A stretch of 64,000 nt of DNA from Pacificoceanicola onchidii (GTDB taxonomy: Bacteria; Pseudomonadota; Alphaproteobacteria; Rhodobacterales; Rhodobacteraceae): the NCBI RefSeq assembly GCF_004804335.1, contig NZ_SRXY01000009.1, positions 62,001-126,000 of the forward strand, in the 5' to 3' direction. Numbering within the stretch: position 1 is the first letter of the stretch; each line of letters starts with the position of its first letter. This document shows, one piece after another, positions 1-8,531 of the stretch. Made by a program: the position numbers and the translations under genes. The notes beneath the pieces were generated by a model, which saw nothing but the letters and a program-made list of their open reading frames with translations, was not told where the DNA came from and did not search any database.

Positions 1-90
1 GAATGCGCTGCCCCTCCTTTACCTTTGGTTAATATTGGTAAATCCGGCATTGCCTTGCGTCAAGCGTACGGGCGCTTATTCAACCTGCCG

Positions 91-110
91 AAGCAGGCCG
101 GAGCCTGCTT
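91..110 (-). terminator. Hairpin just downstream of the deacetylase gene
   Basis: An 8-bp perfect stem, AAGCAGGC and GCCTGCTT around the loop CGGA, lies immediately past the stop codon of the minus-strand deacetylase. There is no long U-tract, so it could be a weak terminator or an RNA-stabilising hairpin. Confidence 0.35.
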
Positions 111-111
111 A

Positions 112-867
112 TCAACCTGCGCGGCGGAAACGGCGCGATTGCCAGAGCGGCCAGCCCATCATCTGGCTGACCGTGGCGAACTTGAGCCCGCGCCCGGACA
201 GCCCGTCCAGCGTTTGCGGCATGGCCTTGACTGTGCCGCTTTGGATGTCGTGGCTGAGGATGATCGCGCCGGGTTTAGAGCCTTTGAGGATGCGCTTGGC
301 GACCACGGAGGCGCCGGGACGGCGCCAGTCCTGCGGATCGACGGACCACAGAATCGTTGGCAGGTTGCGCGCCTCGTACAACATCAGCCGCTGGCGCTTG
401 GTAAATGAGCCATAGGGCGGCCGGAAGGTGACGGGCGGGCGGCCCGTAACCTTGAAGATCGCATCAGAGGTGCGGTCGATCTCGCTCAGGACTTTCTTGT
501 CCGAATACCTGGCGAGATTCGGGTGGGTCCAGCTATGGTTGCCGATCTCATGCCCTTCATCCGCAATGCGGCGCACGATGTCAGGCCATGTAACAACGCG
601 ATTCCCGATCAGGTAAAACGTGGCGCGCAGGCCGCGGGCCTTGAGCATGTCGAGCAGAATCGGCGTGAGTTTTGGATGCGGGCCATCGTCGAACGTCATG
701 CCAACAACGGGCGAGGGCGTGCGCACGGCCATCACCGTAGCCGCGTCGCGCTGTGCGACGTCTTTTGGCAGGGCTATCACCGGAGCGGCGAGGGCTTCGA
801 AAGGATGCGTACAGGCAAGCGCAGCACCGCTGGCGGACAAAAACGTCCGTCGGTTCAGTTCAAACAT
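112..867 (-). CDS. Polysaccharide deacetylase family protein, exported
   Basis: Predicted 251-residue NodB-type (carbohydrate esterase 4) deacetylase. The N-terminus has an RRTFL motif followed by an Ala-rich hydrophobic stretch, which looks like a Tat or Sec signal, so it should act in the periplasm on an N-acetylated polysaccharide or peptidoglycan. Visible NodB motifs are TFDDGPHP (general base and first metal Asp), the metal-binding HSWTHP pair of His, and RPPYGS. A longer reading frame extends 68 codons upstream, but the ATG at 867 puts the signal sequence at the N-terminus, so I chose it. It stands alone on the minus strand next to the tRNA-Asp pair. The substrate cannot be told from sequence. 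Confidence 0.85.
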   Translation of the reverse strand: MFELNRRTFLSASGAALACTHPFEALAAPVIALPKDVAQRDAATVMAVRTPSPVVGMTFDDGPHPKLTPILLDMLKARGLRATFYLIGNRVVTWPDIVRRIADEGHEIGNHSWTHPNLARYSDKKVLSEIDRTSDAIFKVTGRPPVTFRPPYGSFTKRQRLMLYEARNLPTILWSVDPQDWRRPGASVVAKRILKGSKPGAIILSHDIQSGTVKAMPQTLDGLSGRGLKFATVSQMMGWPLWQSRRFRRAG

Positions 868-1047
868 ATGGGCCACCCCCGTGGCAGGATTTACAGTACA
901 GCAGACCGAAGCATGAAGGCGCAGCAGGGGCTTGATGCGCAAGGAAAATTTTCGGCAAGTGCCGCCGGATCGCGCAATGCGTGTCTCGCCGGACACGCCA
1001 ATAGAAAGCCGCGGTTCATTTTCCTCACTTTTCGTCTTGGAAAGCGC

Positions 1048-1076
1048 TTGACGCGCCAAAGCCCCGCACATAAAAG
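1048..1076 (+). promoter_or_regulatory. Probable promoter of the tRNA-Asp genes
   Basis: TTGACG (1048-1053), a 17-bp spacer, then TAAAAG (1071-1076) with a G/C-rich stretch after the -10 box, about 40 bp before the first tRNA. The -35 box is strong and the -10 box weak. Confidence 0.5.
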
Positions 1077-1114
1077 GCCCCTCACACCGAGGCGCTCAGC
1101 TTCGGCGGCAGTGA

Positions 1115-1191
1115 GCGGTTGTAGCTCAGATGGTTAGAGTACCGGCCTGTCACGCCGGGGGTCGCGGGTTCGAGCCCCGTCAACCGCGCCA
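1115..1191 (+). tRNA. tRNA-Asp (anticodon GTC), first copy
   Basis: This 77-nt cloverleaf has the acceptor stem GCGGTTG/CAACCGC, the D-arm AGCTCAGATGGTTAGAG, the anticodon loop CTGTCAC with GTC, the T-loop GGTTCGAGCC, and an encoded 3' GCCA. It is identical to the second copy 34 nt downstream. Confidence 0.97.
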
Positions 1192-1225
1192 CCACTGCCC
1201 CGAAACGAAGCGCCGAAGGAAATGC

Positions 1226-1302
1226 GCGGTTGTAGCTCAGATGGTTAGAGTACCGGCCTGTCACGCCGGGGGTCGCGGGTTCGAGCCCCGTCAACCGCGC
1301 CA
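1226..1302 (+). tRNA. tRNA-Asp (anticodon GTC), second copy
   Basis: This is an exact 77-nt duplicate of the preceding tRNA-Asp with encoded CCA. Sequences flanking the two copies are not duplicated, so only the tRNA itself is conserved. The pair is probably co-transcribed from the promoter near 1048. Confidence 0.97.
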
Positions 1303-1419
1303 CTTCCTCCCCCTCCCGAAAAGAACAACACGGTCAGGGCATGTGGATGTGGCCCGCCGCGCGCGGGTCTGCACATGAACTAACGAAAATTTGCGGTGTT
1401 AAACGCAACCTTTCGTTCA

Positions 1420-1456
1420 GAATTCCGCTATGCTGTCACACAGCAGTGAGGAATTC
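1420..1456. repeat. Imperfect hairpin in the tRNA-DUF882 gap
   Basis: GAATTCC (1420-1426) pairs with GGAATTC (1450-1456), and inside it TGCTG (1431-1435) pairs with CAGCA (1441-1445) around TCACA. No T-run follows. The rest of 1303-1575 holds only this element and the terminator near 1504. Confidence 0.4.
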
Positions 1457-1503
1457 CTGACTGCCTGTCCCTGTCCGGATCGGATACACCGCTCCAACAC
1501 GAC

Positions 1504-1537
1504 AAAACGCCCCAATCCCGGGACAAGGGAAGGGGCG
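1504..1537 (-). terminator. Probable terminator of the DUF882 gene
   Basis: Read on the minus strand, CGCCCC and GGGGCG form a stem around a C/T-rich loop and are followed by TTTTG. It lies about 40 nt past the stop codon of the DUF882 gene. Confidence 0.45.
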
Positions 1538-1575
1538 CAGCAGTTTGGGACAAAAAGATGTGCTGGTCCGGAAAG

Positions 1576-2145
1576 TTACCGTCCCCAGGTGCGCACCGGG
1601 CCGCAGTCCATGTGAACGAAGTTGGACTTCGTATAGCGGCCAACGCCGCCGCCGTTGCAGGATTGGGCCGCACGGGCCATCTGACTGACGGAGCGCGAGG
1701 AAAGCCGCAGGTCCGCCGCTTGCCCACGCAGGTGACGCGAGTTTTTCGCGACGCCGCCGGAACGCGAGCGAAGCATCGCGTTGGTTTTCGGGCTGCGGTA
1801 GCCGGAAATCAGCATGTACGGCTCGGTCACATCCATCAGGTTGTGCGCCGCCGCAAGAATGTCGATCGTGCGCGTATCGATTTTCTTGACGTCATTGGTG
1901 CGCCAGTCGCGCATGAAATAATTCACTTCCTTGATCGCGTCGGCAATGTAATGCCCTTCGATCCAGTAAATCATGTCGATCCGCTCGCCGGTGCGGCCGG
2001 AGAACATGCGAATGCGGCGAATGTCGCCGGACCCGCGCAGGAAGCCTGCTGCATTGGAGAAGGTGGGGGCTGCTGCGATGGTGGTGGCCGCAAATGCGCC
2101 AAGCACGCCACGCCGCGTAAAGCTGCTGGAAGTCATATCTGCCAT
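1576..2145 (-). CDS. DUF882 / YcbK-type murein peptidase-like protein, Tat signal
   Basis: Predicted 189-residue exported protein of the DUF882 (Peptidase M15_2, YcbK) family. The family has a D-Ala-D-Ala-type zinc peptidase fold; E. coli MepK, formerly YcbK, cleaves 3-3 crosslinks. The N-terminus has a twin-arginine pattern (FTRRGVLG, residues 9-16) and a hydrophobic Ala/Thr stretch. Zinc ligands fit His138 and Asp145 in HLRGQAAD and His178 in HMDCG. I chose the ATG at 2145 because it places the Tat motif near the N-terminus; the ATG at 2136 is an alternative. The gene is divergent from an L,D-transpeptidase, the enzyme class that makes 3-3 crosslinks, which suggests a maker/cutter pair. That link is inference. 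Confidence 0.85.
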   Translation of the reverse strand: MADMTSSSFTRRGVLGAFAATTIAAAPTFSNAAGFLRGSGDIRRIRMFSGRTGERIDMIYWIEGHYIADAIKEVNYFMRDWRTNDVKKIDTRTIDILAAAHNLMDVTEPYMLISGYRSPKTNAMLRSRSGGVAKNSRHLRGQAADLRLSSRSVSQMARAAQSCNGGGVGRYTKSNFVHMDCGPVRTWGR

Positions 2146-2471
2146 TTTGAAAGCGCCTGTCCCGTGGTCGCTGGTTGCTACTGTATGATGCGCATCGTTG
2201 TGCGCCCTGCCATCTATCCCCAGATGCACAATCCGTATGACACGAATCGGCGGCTCGAAAAAGGGTGTTTTGGGGCCTTTTCGGGGGATCAAGGGGAAAG
2301 TGGCAGATTCCTGCTCAAGCGTTGCCACACTGTGGCGGGAATGCGCCGCGTTGCATTTGAGCTAACGGGATCTAAAGAAGTTTGTGCCTTGTCGGAATTG
2401 TGAGTAGACAGCCGCAGGTCACTGATTACTAATGAAAACATAAACGGGCGTGCAGGAACAAGGATTATTTT
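2146..2471. promoter_or_regulatory. Divergent intergenic region between the two murein genes
   Basis: This 326-bp non-coding stretch must hold promoters for both the DUF882 and YcbB-type genes. The only distinct signal I see is a perfect palindrome, GCCACA-C-TGTGGC, at 2324-2336. No clear -35/-10 pair stands out. Confidence 0.35.
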
Positions 2472-4103
2472 ATGAAACGGGTTTCAGTCTCCTTTGGCCG
2501 AACATCGGCGATCGCTCTTCTCGCGGCTGGCGTGATTTTCGCCACGGCGCCGAAGGGGCAGGCGCAGGACAGCTTCTCTTTTCAGGTGACCGCCTACAAA
2601 CAGGCCGTGGCCGAACGCATCGGCGAAGATGAAAGCGTTGCCGAGTTTTACCGCCTGCGAGGCTTCGAGCCGATCTGGACCGGACCGTCGGACGAGGACA
2701 GGGCACGGCGCGCGGCACTGTTTGACGCGCTCTCCATGGCCGCCGATCACGGGCTGCCCGGACGCCGGTACAATGCGGATGCGCTTATGGCGCGCATGGC
2801 AACGGTTCAGACCGGACGGGATCGTGGCCAGCTCGAACTGGACCTGACAAACCTCTACCTGCGCTTTGCCCATGATATTTCCACCGGTGCGCTCGACGGC
2901 ACAAAGGTCAGCCCCGGCATCAAACGCAAGCCGCCGCGCCATGCGTCTGGCAATCTTTTGGCGCGTCTGGTCAAGGAAGATCCGGCGTTTGTGATGCGCG
3001 ATCTTGCACCGCGCACCGCCGAATACACCCGCCTGATGCGGGCGAAGCTGCGCATGGAGCACCGCATTGCACACGGCGGCTGGGGTCCGGTCGTTCCGAC
3101 GCAAAGCCTCAAGCCCGGCTCCAGCGGCCCGGCTGTCATTGCCCTGCGCAATCGTCTGACCGCCATGGGCTACCTGCGATCCTCGCTCAGCGGCACCTAT
3201 GATTCCGCCATGGAAGCCGCCGTCAGCCAGTTCCAGGAAGACCACGGCATCGAGGTGGACGGCGTGGCCGGGGCCACAACCATGCGCGAGGTCAACACCA
3301 CGCCAGAGGCGCGGCTGAAGTCGATCATCGTCGCCATGGAGCGTGAGCGCTGGCTCAATCGTCCCGAAGGCCGCGGCAAACGTCATGTTCTGGTGAACCT
3401 CGTGGATTACCACGCGCAAGTCATCGACGATGACAAGCTGACCTATGAAACCCGCTCGGTGATTGGCCATCAGGCCATGGACCGCCGCACGCCGGAGTTT
3501 TCCGACGTGATGACCCACATGGTCATCAACCCGTCCTGGTATGTACCGCGTTCGATCATCGTGAAGGAATACCTTCCGCTGCTGCGCAACAACCCCGGTG
3601 CCGTCGGGCACCTGCAGATCGTTGATGCGCGGGGCCGTGTGGTGGGCCGGGGCCGCAGCTTTGCGGGCTACTCCGCCCGCAGCTTCCCGTTCAACATGCG
3701 CCAGCCCCCGGGGCCGCGCAACGCGCTGGGTTCGGTGAAGTTCATGTTCCCGAACAAGTACAACATCTACCTGCACGACACGCCATCGCAGCATCTGTTT
3801 TCGCGTACCGTGCGGACCTTCAGCCACGGCTGTATCCGTCTCGATGATCCGCATGACTTTGCCTATGCGCTGCTTGGCCCACAGGAAGACGATCCCAAGG
3901 GCACCTTCCACCGCATCCTGAACACCGGCGCGGAAACGCGGGTCAATCTGGAGCAGGAAGTGCCGGTGCACCTGATCTATCGCACAGCCTTTACGCAGGC
4001 GAAGGGGCAGATGAACTACCGCCCGGACGTCTACAACCGTGATCAGCTGCTTTGGCGTGCGCTGGCGAATGAAGGGGTGGCGCTGCGCACGGGTCGCAGC
4101 TAA
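2472..4103 (+). CDS. L,D-transpeptidase, YcbB (LdtD) type
   Basis: Predicted 543-residue periplasmic L,D-transpeptidase that forms 3-3 peptidoglycan crosslinks. It has a Sec signal peptide (residues 1-31, ending near GQAQ), a YcbB-type scaffold domain, a PG_binding_1 domain (about 215-275, with VIALRNRL and DGVAGATTMREV), and a C-terminal YkuD catalytic domain. The catalytic motif SHGCIRL puts the nucleophile at Cys454, with an upstream His in the YLHDTPS motif. Length and order match E. coli LdtD. AAGGA stands 8-12 nt before the ATG at 2472. It is divergent from the DUF882 gene. The lpxD operon follows 36 nt downstream on the same strand, so read-through is possible. Confidence 0.9.
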   Translation: MKRVSVSFGRTSAIALLAAGVIFATAPKGQAQDSFSFQVTAYKQAVAERIGEDESVAEFYRLRGFEPIWTGPSDEDRARRAALFDALSMAADHGLPGRRYNADALMARMATVQTGRDRGQLELDLTNLYLRFAHDISTGALDGTKVSPGIKRKPPRHASGNLLARLVKEDPAFVMRDLAPRTAEYTRLMRAKLRMEHRIAHGGWGPVVPTQSLKPGSSGPAVIALRNRLTAMGYLRSSLSGTYDSAMEAAVSQFQEDHGIEVDGVAGATTMREVNTTPEARLKSIIVAMERERWLNRPEGRGKRHVLVNLVDYHAQVIDDDKLTYETRSVIGHQAMDRRTPEFSDVMTHMVINPSWYVPRSIIVKEYLPLLRNNPGAVGHLQIVDARGRVVGRGRSFAGYSARSFPFNMRQPPGPRNALGSVKFMFPNKYNIYLHDTPSQHLFSRTVRTFSHGCIRLDDPHDFAYALLGPQEDDPKGTFHRILNTGAETRVNLEQEVPVHLIYRTAFTQAKGQMNYRPDVYNRDQLLWRALANEGVALRTGRS

Positions 4104-4139
4104 ACCTCGCCCGGTGACACCAAGCCGGGAATGCCTGAC

Positions 4140-5234
4140 ATGACATCTTATACAGTGTCTCAAATCGCCGAGGCCCTTGGCCTTGAGGTCTTCGGCGATG
4201 GGTCCATCCTGATTTCCGGCGTGGCCGAACCGGCCTCTGCGGCATCAGATGAGCTGGCGCTGGCCATGAAGCCGGAATTTGCCGCCGGGATTGCCGAAGG
4301 GCAGGCGCAGGCCGCCATGCTCTGGAATGGCGCGGATTGGCAAAGCTACGGACTCAAAGCCGCGCTCACCGCCCCGCGCCCGCGCTTTGCCATGTCGGGC
4401 CTGTCGGCGATGATGGACAAGGGGCAGGGCTATGCCCCCGGCATTCATCCCACCGCTATTATACATGACACCGCCGAGATCGGCGCGGACGTCTCCATCG
4501 GCCCCTTTGCCATTGTTGAGGCCGGTGCGCGCATTGGCGCGGGCAGTCATATCGGCCCGCAGTGTTTCGTCGGCTGGGACGCAGTGATCGGCGAAGGCAG
4601 TCTGCTGCACACCGGCGTGCGCATCGGCGCGCGGGTGCAGATCGGCGCGCGCTTCATTGCCCATTTCGGAGCCAGCGTCGGCGCGGATGGTTTCTCCTTT
4701 GTCACGCCAGAGCCTTCCGGCGTGGAAAAAGCCCGCGCCAGCCTTGGCGAGGAAGGCACCTCTGACGTGCAGCCCTGGGCGCGCATCCACAGCCTTGGCG
4801 GCGTCGAGATTGGCGATGACGTCGAACTGGGCGCAAATTCCTGCATTGATCGCGGCACCGTCCGGGCAACCCGCGTCGGCAATGGCGTCAAACTCGATAA
4901 CCTCGTGCAGATCGGCCACAACGTGGTCATCGGCGATCACACCATGGTCTGCGCGCAGGTCGGCATTGCCGGATCCTCCGTCATCGGCACGGGCGTTGTA
5001 CTCGGCGGCATGTCCGGGGTGTCCGACAACCTGACCATCGGCGATCGCGCCATCCTGGGCGGGGCGTCTGTTGTGCTCTCCAACGTGCCGGCAGGGCGCG
5101 TGGTGCTGGGCTATCCGGCGATGAAAATGGACAGCCACATCGAGAGTTACAAAGGCCTGCGCCGTCTGCCGCGCCTGTTCCGCGACGTCGCGGACCTCAA
5201 GAAAGCGGTTTCAAAACTCACCGGGAATGACTAA
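4140..5234 (+). CDS. lpxD: UDP-3-O-(3-hydroxyacyl)glucosamine N-acyltransferase LpxD
   Basis: About 364 residues. Adds the second 3-hydroxyacyl chain, from acyl-ACP, to UDP-3-O-acylglucosamine in lipid A synthesis. An N-terminal UDP-sugar-binding domain (about 1-95) is followed by a long left-handed beta-helix of hexapeptide repeats (about 100-320) and a helical tail. LpxD hallmarks include [18 protein letters not shown] and [15 protein letters not shown], where the His is the catalytic base of the family. I chose the ATG at 4140 because GGGA lies 9 nt upstream; 4131 is also possible. In most proteobacteria lpxD lies between ompH/skp and fabZ. Here that position (60.8 kb) is empty, and lpxD sits with an ACP and a ketoacyl synthase instead. 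Confidence 0.92.
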   Translation: MTSYTVSQIAEALGLEVFGDGSILISGVAEPASAASDELALAMKPEFAAGIAEGQAQAAMLWNGADWQSYGLKAALTAPRPRFAMSGLSAMMDKGQGYAPGIHPTAIIHDTAEIGADVSIGPFAIVEAGARIGAGSHIGPQCFVGWDAVIGEGSLLHTGVRIGARVQIGARFIAHFGASVGADGFSFVTPEPSGVEKARASLGEEGTSDVQPWARIHSLGGVEIGDDVELGANSCIDRGTVRATRVGNGVKLDNLVQIGHNVVIGDHTMVCAQVGIAGSSVIGTGVVLGGMSGVSDNLTIGDRAILGGASVVLSNVPAGRVVLGYPAMKMDSHIESYKGLRRLPRLFRDVADLKKAVSKLTGND

Positions 5235-5263
5235 ATCACGGGCAGGGCGCGAACAGAGGTTTT

Positions 5264-5542
5264 ATGACCATGACCGAGACCATGACCGTTCAGGACCGGG
5301 TGATTGAAATCATCGCCGAACAGGCGCTTCTGGAGCCATCCGACGTGACGCTGGACAGCACGCCGGAGAGCCTCGGGATCGACAGCCTCGGGCTCGTCGA
5401 ATCGATCTTCGCCATCGAAGAAGCCTTCGACATCTCGATCCCCTTTAACGCGAATGACCCGTCGGAGAGCGATTTTGACATCTCTTCCGTGGCAAGCATC
5501 ATCGCCGGGATCGAAACGCTGATGAAAGAGCAAGGGTCGTGA
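5264..5542 (+). CDS. Acyl carrier protein, dedicated type in the lpxD operon
   Basis: A 92-residue acyl carrier protein. The motif LGIDSLGLVES contains the phosphopantetheine-attachment Ser41, followed by the acidic helix FAIEEAFDISIP. It is longer than housekeeping AcpP (about 77 residues), with an extended N-terminus and a longer loop before the last helix. In length it resembles rhizobial AcpXL, which carries very long hydroxyacyl chains for lipid A, but the sequence is not closely alike by eye. It lies 29 nt after lpxD, and its stop overlaps the start of the ketoacyl synthase (GTGA), so the three genes form one operon. A role in supplying LpxD with its acyl group is inference. The ATG at 5270 is an alternative start. 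Confidence 0.85.
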   Translation: MTMTETMTVQDRVIEIIAEQALLEPSDVTLDSTPESLGIDSLGLVESIFAIEEAFDISIPFNANDPSESDFDISSVASIIAGIETLMKEQGS

Positions 5543-6747
5543 AACGGGTTGTCATCACCGGGGCAGGGACGATCAACCCGCTCGGTGACAGCGTTCCGGC
5601 CACGCTTGAGGCGATGCGCGAAGGGCGCTGCGGCATCACCGATCTGGCGTTTCGGGATGTGGAGCGCCTCGCCATCGGCATCGGCGGGCAGATCAAGGGC
5701 TACGATCCGGACACCCACTTCAACCGCCAGCAACTCTCGCTTTATGACCGTTTCACGCAGTTCACGCTTCTGGCGGCGCGCGAGGCTTTGGCGGACTCCG
5801 GGCTCGAGTTCACCGGTGAACTGGCAGACCGGTCCGGCGTTGTGCTCGGCAATTCCGGCGGCGGTCTGCTGACGCAGGACGAGAATTACCGCGCGGTTTA
5901 TGAAGAGGGTAAAAACCGCGTGCACCCCTTCGTGGTGCCCAAGCTGATGAACAACGCTGCGGCGAGCCACGTCTCCATGGAGTTCAACCTGCGCGGGCCG
6001 AGCTTTACCGTCTCGACCGCCTGCGCCTCGTCGAACCACGCCATGGGGCAGGCCTTCCAGATGATCCGCACCGGCATGTGCACGGCGATGATCACCGGCG
6101 GCTCCGAATCGATGCTGTGCTTTGGCGGCGTAAAGGCCTGGGAAGGGCTGCGCGTCATGTCCAAAGACGCCTGCCGCCCGTTCTCCGCCACGCGCAACGG
6201 CATGGTGCAGGGCGAAGGCGCAGGGGTGTTTGTGTTCGAAGAGTATGAGCACGCGCGTGCGCGCGGCGCGACTATTCTTTGCGAAGTGCTTGGTTTTGCA
6301 ATGACATCTGATGCCGCCGATATCGTCATGCCCTCCAAACAGGGCGCGGCGCGGGCCATTTCGGGCGCCTTGAAGGATGCCAGGGTAAACCGCGAGCGCG
6401 TGGGCTATATCAACGCCCATGGCACCGGAACGGCCGCCAACGACAAGACAGAATGCGCCGCCGTCGCGGACGTCTTTGGCCAACACGCCAATGATCTGAT
6501 GATGTCTTCGACCAAATCCATGCACGGCCACCTGATTGGTGGGACTGGCGCGGTTGAACTGCTCGCCTGCATCATGGCTCTGCGCGACGGGGTGATTGCG
6601 CCGACGATTGGCTATGAAGAGCCGGACCCGGAATGCGCACTGGACGTGGTGCCCAACGCGGCGCGCGAGGCCGAGGTGGACGTGGTTTTGTCGAATGCCT
6701 TTGCCTTTGGCGGGTTGAACGCGGTTCTGGCGATGGGACGCGCTTAA
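5539..6747 (+). CDS. Beta-ketoacyl-ACP synthase, FabF (KAS II) family
   Basis: 402-residue condensing enzyme of the FabF/KAS II family, which extends acyl-ACP with malonyl-ACP. The catalytic triad is visible: Cys162 in STACASS, then NAHGTGT and KSMHGHLIGGTGAVE, which carry the two His residues. The GTG start overlaps the ACP stop by 4 nt, so translation is coupled. The main fabF of fatty acid synthesis normally lies with fabD-fabG-acpP, so this copy, paired with lpxD and a special ACP, is probably a pathway-dedicated paralogue. I left the symbol blank because a paralogue is likely. It is followed by a strong terminator at 6785. Confidence 0.88.
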   Translation: MKRVVITGAGTINPLGDSVPATLEAMREGRCGITDLAFRDVERLAIGIGGQIKGYDPDTHFNRQQLSLYDRFTQFTLLAAREALADSGLEFTGELADRSGVVLGNSGGGLLTQDENYRAVYEEGKNRVHPFVVPKLMNNAAASHVSMEFNLRGPSFTVSTACASSNHAMGQAFQMIRTGMCTAMITGGSESMLCFGGVKAWEGLRVMSKDACRPFSATRNGMVQGEGAGVFVFEEYEHARARGATILCEVLGFAMTSDAADIVMPSKQGAARAISGALKDARVNRERVGYINAHGTGTAANDKTECAAVADVFGQHANDLMMSSTKSMHGHLIGGTGAVELLACIMALRDGVIAPTIGYEEPDPECALDVVPNAAREAEVDVVLSNAFAFGGLNAVLAMGRA

Positions 6748-6784
6748 ACCGAGCGATTGCGCCGCGCTGATGCGCGTCGCCCGG

Positions 6785-6823
6785 CAGGGCCGCCCACGGA
6801 TCGTGGGCGGCCCTGTGTTCTTT
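6785..6823 (+). terminator. Rho-independent terminator of the lpxD-ACP-KAS operon
   Basis: A perfect 13-bp stem, CAGGGCCGCCCAC with GTGGGCGGCCCTG around GGATC, is followed by TGTTCTTT. It sits between the convergent ketoacyl synthase and mnmA genes and may serve both strands. Confidence 0.8.
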
Positions 6824-6880
6824 GAGAGGTATCTGGCTTGATCGGGATATTGTGCACTGCGCGTCCCGGACGGGCTGTGC

Positions 6881-8023
6881 TCACCGTCCGCGCCAGATCC
6901 ACCCGCCGCCGAAAATGCGCGTGCTGTCCGGATCATAAAACACGCAGGCCTGGCCCGGGCTCACCCCTTCTTCCGGCGTCAAAAGCTCGACCTCTGCCTC
7001 TGTCTCCGACAATGGCCGAATGATCGCCTCCCGCGGTGGTCGCGTCGAGCGCACCTTCACCGCCAGATGCCACTCGTCTCGGGCGGTGAACGGCTCATCG
7101 CCGAGCCAGTTGATCTCCCGAACCGGGATCACGCGCGTCGCCAGCATCTCCTTGGGGCCGACGATCACCTGCTTGGCGTCCACATCCAGCCGCACCACGT
7201 ACAAAGGCTCGCTCAAACCGCCGATGCCAAGACCCCGCCGCTGACCGATGGTGTAGTGAATCACCCCGTTGTGCTGGCCCAGAACGCGGCCATCGGCATG
7301 CACGATCTCCCCCGGTTCCGCCGAGCCGGGGCGCAGTTTTTCGATGACAGCGGCATAATTTCCGTCCGGAACAAAACAAATGTCCTGACTGTCGGGCTTG
7401 TCCGCCACCGCCAATCCGTATTTCGCCGCCAACTCCCGAGTCGCGTCTTTCGAGGGCAGGTGCCCAAGGGGAAAGCGCAGGAAATCGAGCTGCTCCGGCG
7501 TCGTGGAAAACAGAAAATAGCTCTGATCCCGGTTGCGATCTTCGGCGCAATGCAGCTCTGCGCCCTGCACGCCCACCTTGCGCTGAATGTAATGACCGGT
7601 CGCCATGCAGTCGGCCTCAAGATCCTTCGCGGTCTCCAGAAGATCCTTGAATTTGACCCGCTCATTGCAGCGAATGCAGGGCACGGGTGTTGCGCCGCCA
7701 AGGTAGCTTTCGGCGAATTCATCAATCACCGCATCCTTGAAAATATTTTCATAATCAAGAACATAGTGAGGGAAGTTCATCTCTTCCGCCACGCGCCGCG
7801 CATCATGAATGTCGATCCCGGCACAGCACGCGCCTTTCTTGGCCAGCGCCGCGCCATGGTCATAGAGCTGCAAGGTCACGCCGACCACGTCATAGCCCTC
7901 TTCCTTCAGCTTGGCAGCCACAACGGAGCTGTCAACGCCGCCGGACATGGCAACGACAACGCGGGTATCTTCAGGCGCTTTGGGCAGGCCAAGCGAATTG
8001 AGCGGGGCCGGATCGAGGGGCAT
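6881..8023 (-). CDS. mnmA: tRNA 2-thiouridylase MnmA
   Basis: 380-residue tRNA-specific 2-thiouridylase. It activates U34 of Lys, Glu and Gln tRNAs with ATP and inserts sulfur delivered by a persulfide relay. The PP-loop SGGVDS is at residues 27-32. The catalytic cysteines lie in [11 protein letters not shown] and DICFVPDG. The C-terminal beta-barrel contains [10 protein letters not shown] and ends in a family-typical [10 protein letters not shown]. An in-frame extension to 8044 exists, but AGGAG lies 8 nt before the ATG at 8023 and a promoter predicts the transcript start near 8044, so 8023 is favoured. It is a single-gene unit convergent to the ketoacyl synthase. Confidence 0.95.
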   Translation of the reverse strand: MPLDPAPLNSLGLPKAPEDTRVVVAMSGGVDSSVVAAKLKEEGYDVVGVTLQLYDHGAALAKKGACCAGIDIHDARRVAEEMNFPHYVLDYENIFKDAVIDEFAESYLGGATPVPCIRCNERVKFKDLLETAKDLEADCMATGHYIQRKVGVQGAELHCAEDRNRDQSYFLFSTTPEQLDFLRFPLGHLPSKDATRELAAKYGLAVADKPDSQDICFVPDGNYAAVIEKLRPGSAEPGEIVHADGRVLGQHNGVIHYTIGQRRGLGIGGLSEPLYVVRLDVDAKQVIVGPKEMLATRVIPVREINWLGDEPFTARDEWHLAVKVRSTRPPREAIIRPLSETEAEVELLTPEEGVSPGQACVFYDPDSTRIFGGGWIWRGR

Positions 8024-8050
8024 TGGGGCGTCTCCTAGGAACAAGCCGGG

Positions 8051-8078
8051 AATATAGGAAAATTCGACACACTCTCAA
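8051..8078 (-). promoter_or_regulatory. Promoter of mnmA
   Basis: On the minus strand, TTGAGA (8078-8073), a 16-bp spacer and TATATT (8056-8051) form a good sigma-70-type promoter. Transcription would start near 8044, leaving a leader of about 20 nt before the mnmA ATG at 8023. Confidence 0.65.
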
Positions 8079-8148
8079 GGGGGCGCTTTAGCTGCTGTTA
8101 AATCCTCCGTGTTTGATTGGCCTCAATCCGAACGAGGGAAAGACGAGC

Positions 8149-8436
8149 ATGTACCTGAAGAAGATCGATGGTCCGCGCGCGGTAAAGCTGCCCGATGGCA
8201 CGATGATGACACGGGCTGATCTGCCACCCGCCGAAACCCGGCGCTGGGTCGCCTCCCGCAAGGCGGCGGTTGTCAGGGCGGTCCAATTTGGGCTGTTGAC
8301 GTCCGAACAGGCTATCGAACGCTACGCGCTCAGCGCCGAGGAACTGATGTCCTGGGTGCGGGCCTCCGCCAGGCACGGCGAAGAAGCGCTCAAAGCCACG
8401 CGGGTGCAGAAATTTCGGCAACCTGAGGTTGAATGA
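8149..8436 (+). CDS. sciP: DUF1153 protein, SciP-type CtrA antagonist
   Basis: 95-residue DUF1153 helix-turn-helix protein. The best-known member, Caulobacter SciP, binds CtrA-activated promoters and blocks their activation. Diagnostic residues are PDGTMMTRADLPP and TRRWVASRKAAVV, then the helix GLLTSEQAIERYALSAEEL. GAGGGA lies about 9 nt before the ATG at 8149; a further in-frame ATG at 8113 has no such site and would add 12 unconserved residues. It is directly upstream of ctrA on the same strand (96 bp apart), an arrangement also found in some other alphaproteobacteria. Action on CtrA targets is inferred from the family. Confidence 0.85.
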   Translation: MYLKKIDGPRAVKLPDGTMMTRADLPPAETRRWVASRKAAVVRAVQFGLLTSEQAIERYALSAEELMSWVRASARHGEEALKATRVQKFRQPEVE

Positions 8437-8454
8437 CAAAAAATCTCCGATAAA

Positions 8455-8481
8455 GTTAACCCGTGGTAAGTTCGCGTTAAC
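8455..8481 (+). promoter_or_regulatory. Candidate CtrA autoregulatory sites upstream of ctrA
   Basis: Two identical palindromes GTTAAC (8455-8460 and 8476-8481) are 21 bp apart start to start, two helical turns. The first is part of TTAACCCGTGGTAA, which matches 10 of 14 positions of the CtrA consensus TTAACCATGGTTAA. The pair lies 50-75 bp before the ctrA ATG. Autoregulation is known for CtrA in Caulobacter; here it is inferred from the motif. Confidence 0.5.
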
Positions 8482-8531
8482 TATTTTCCGACAGGTTCAC
8501 GGCAGCCTGAGGAACAAGCTGGAGATTTTCA

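Noticed and set aside
29-42. TTAATATTGGTAAA near the left edge as a CtrA site
   Set aside because: It matches only 10 of 14 positions, lies at the edge of the window and no gene start is visible for it to control.
1115-1302. Tandem tRNA-Asp as an integration site of a mobile element
   Set aside because: There is no integrase, no partial tRNA copy and no direct-repeat boundary; the neighbours are ordinary chromosomal genes.
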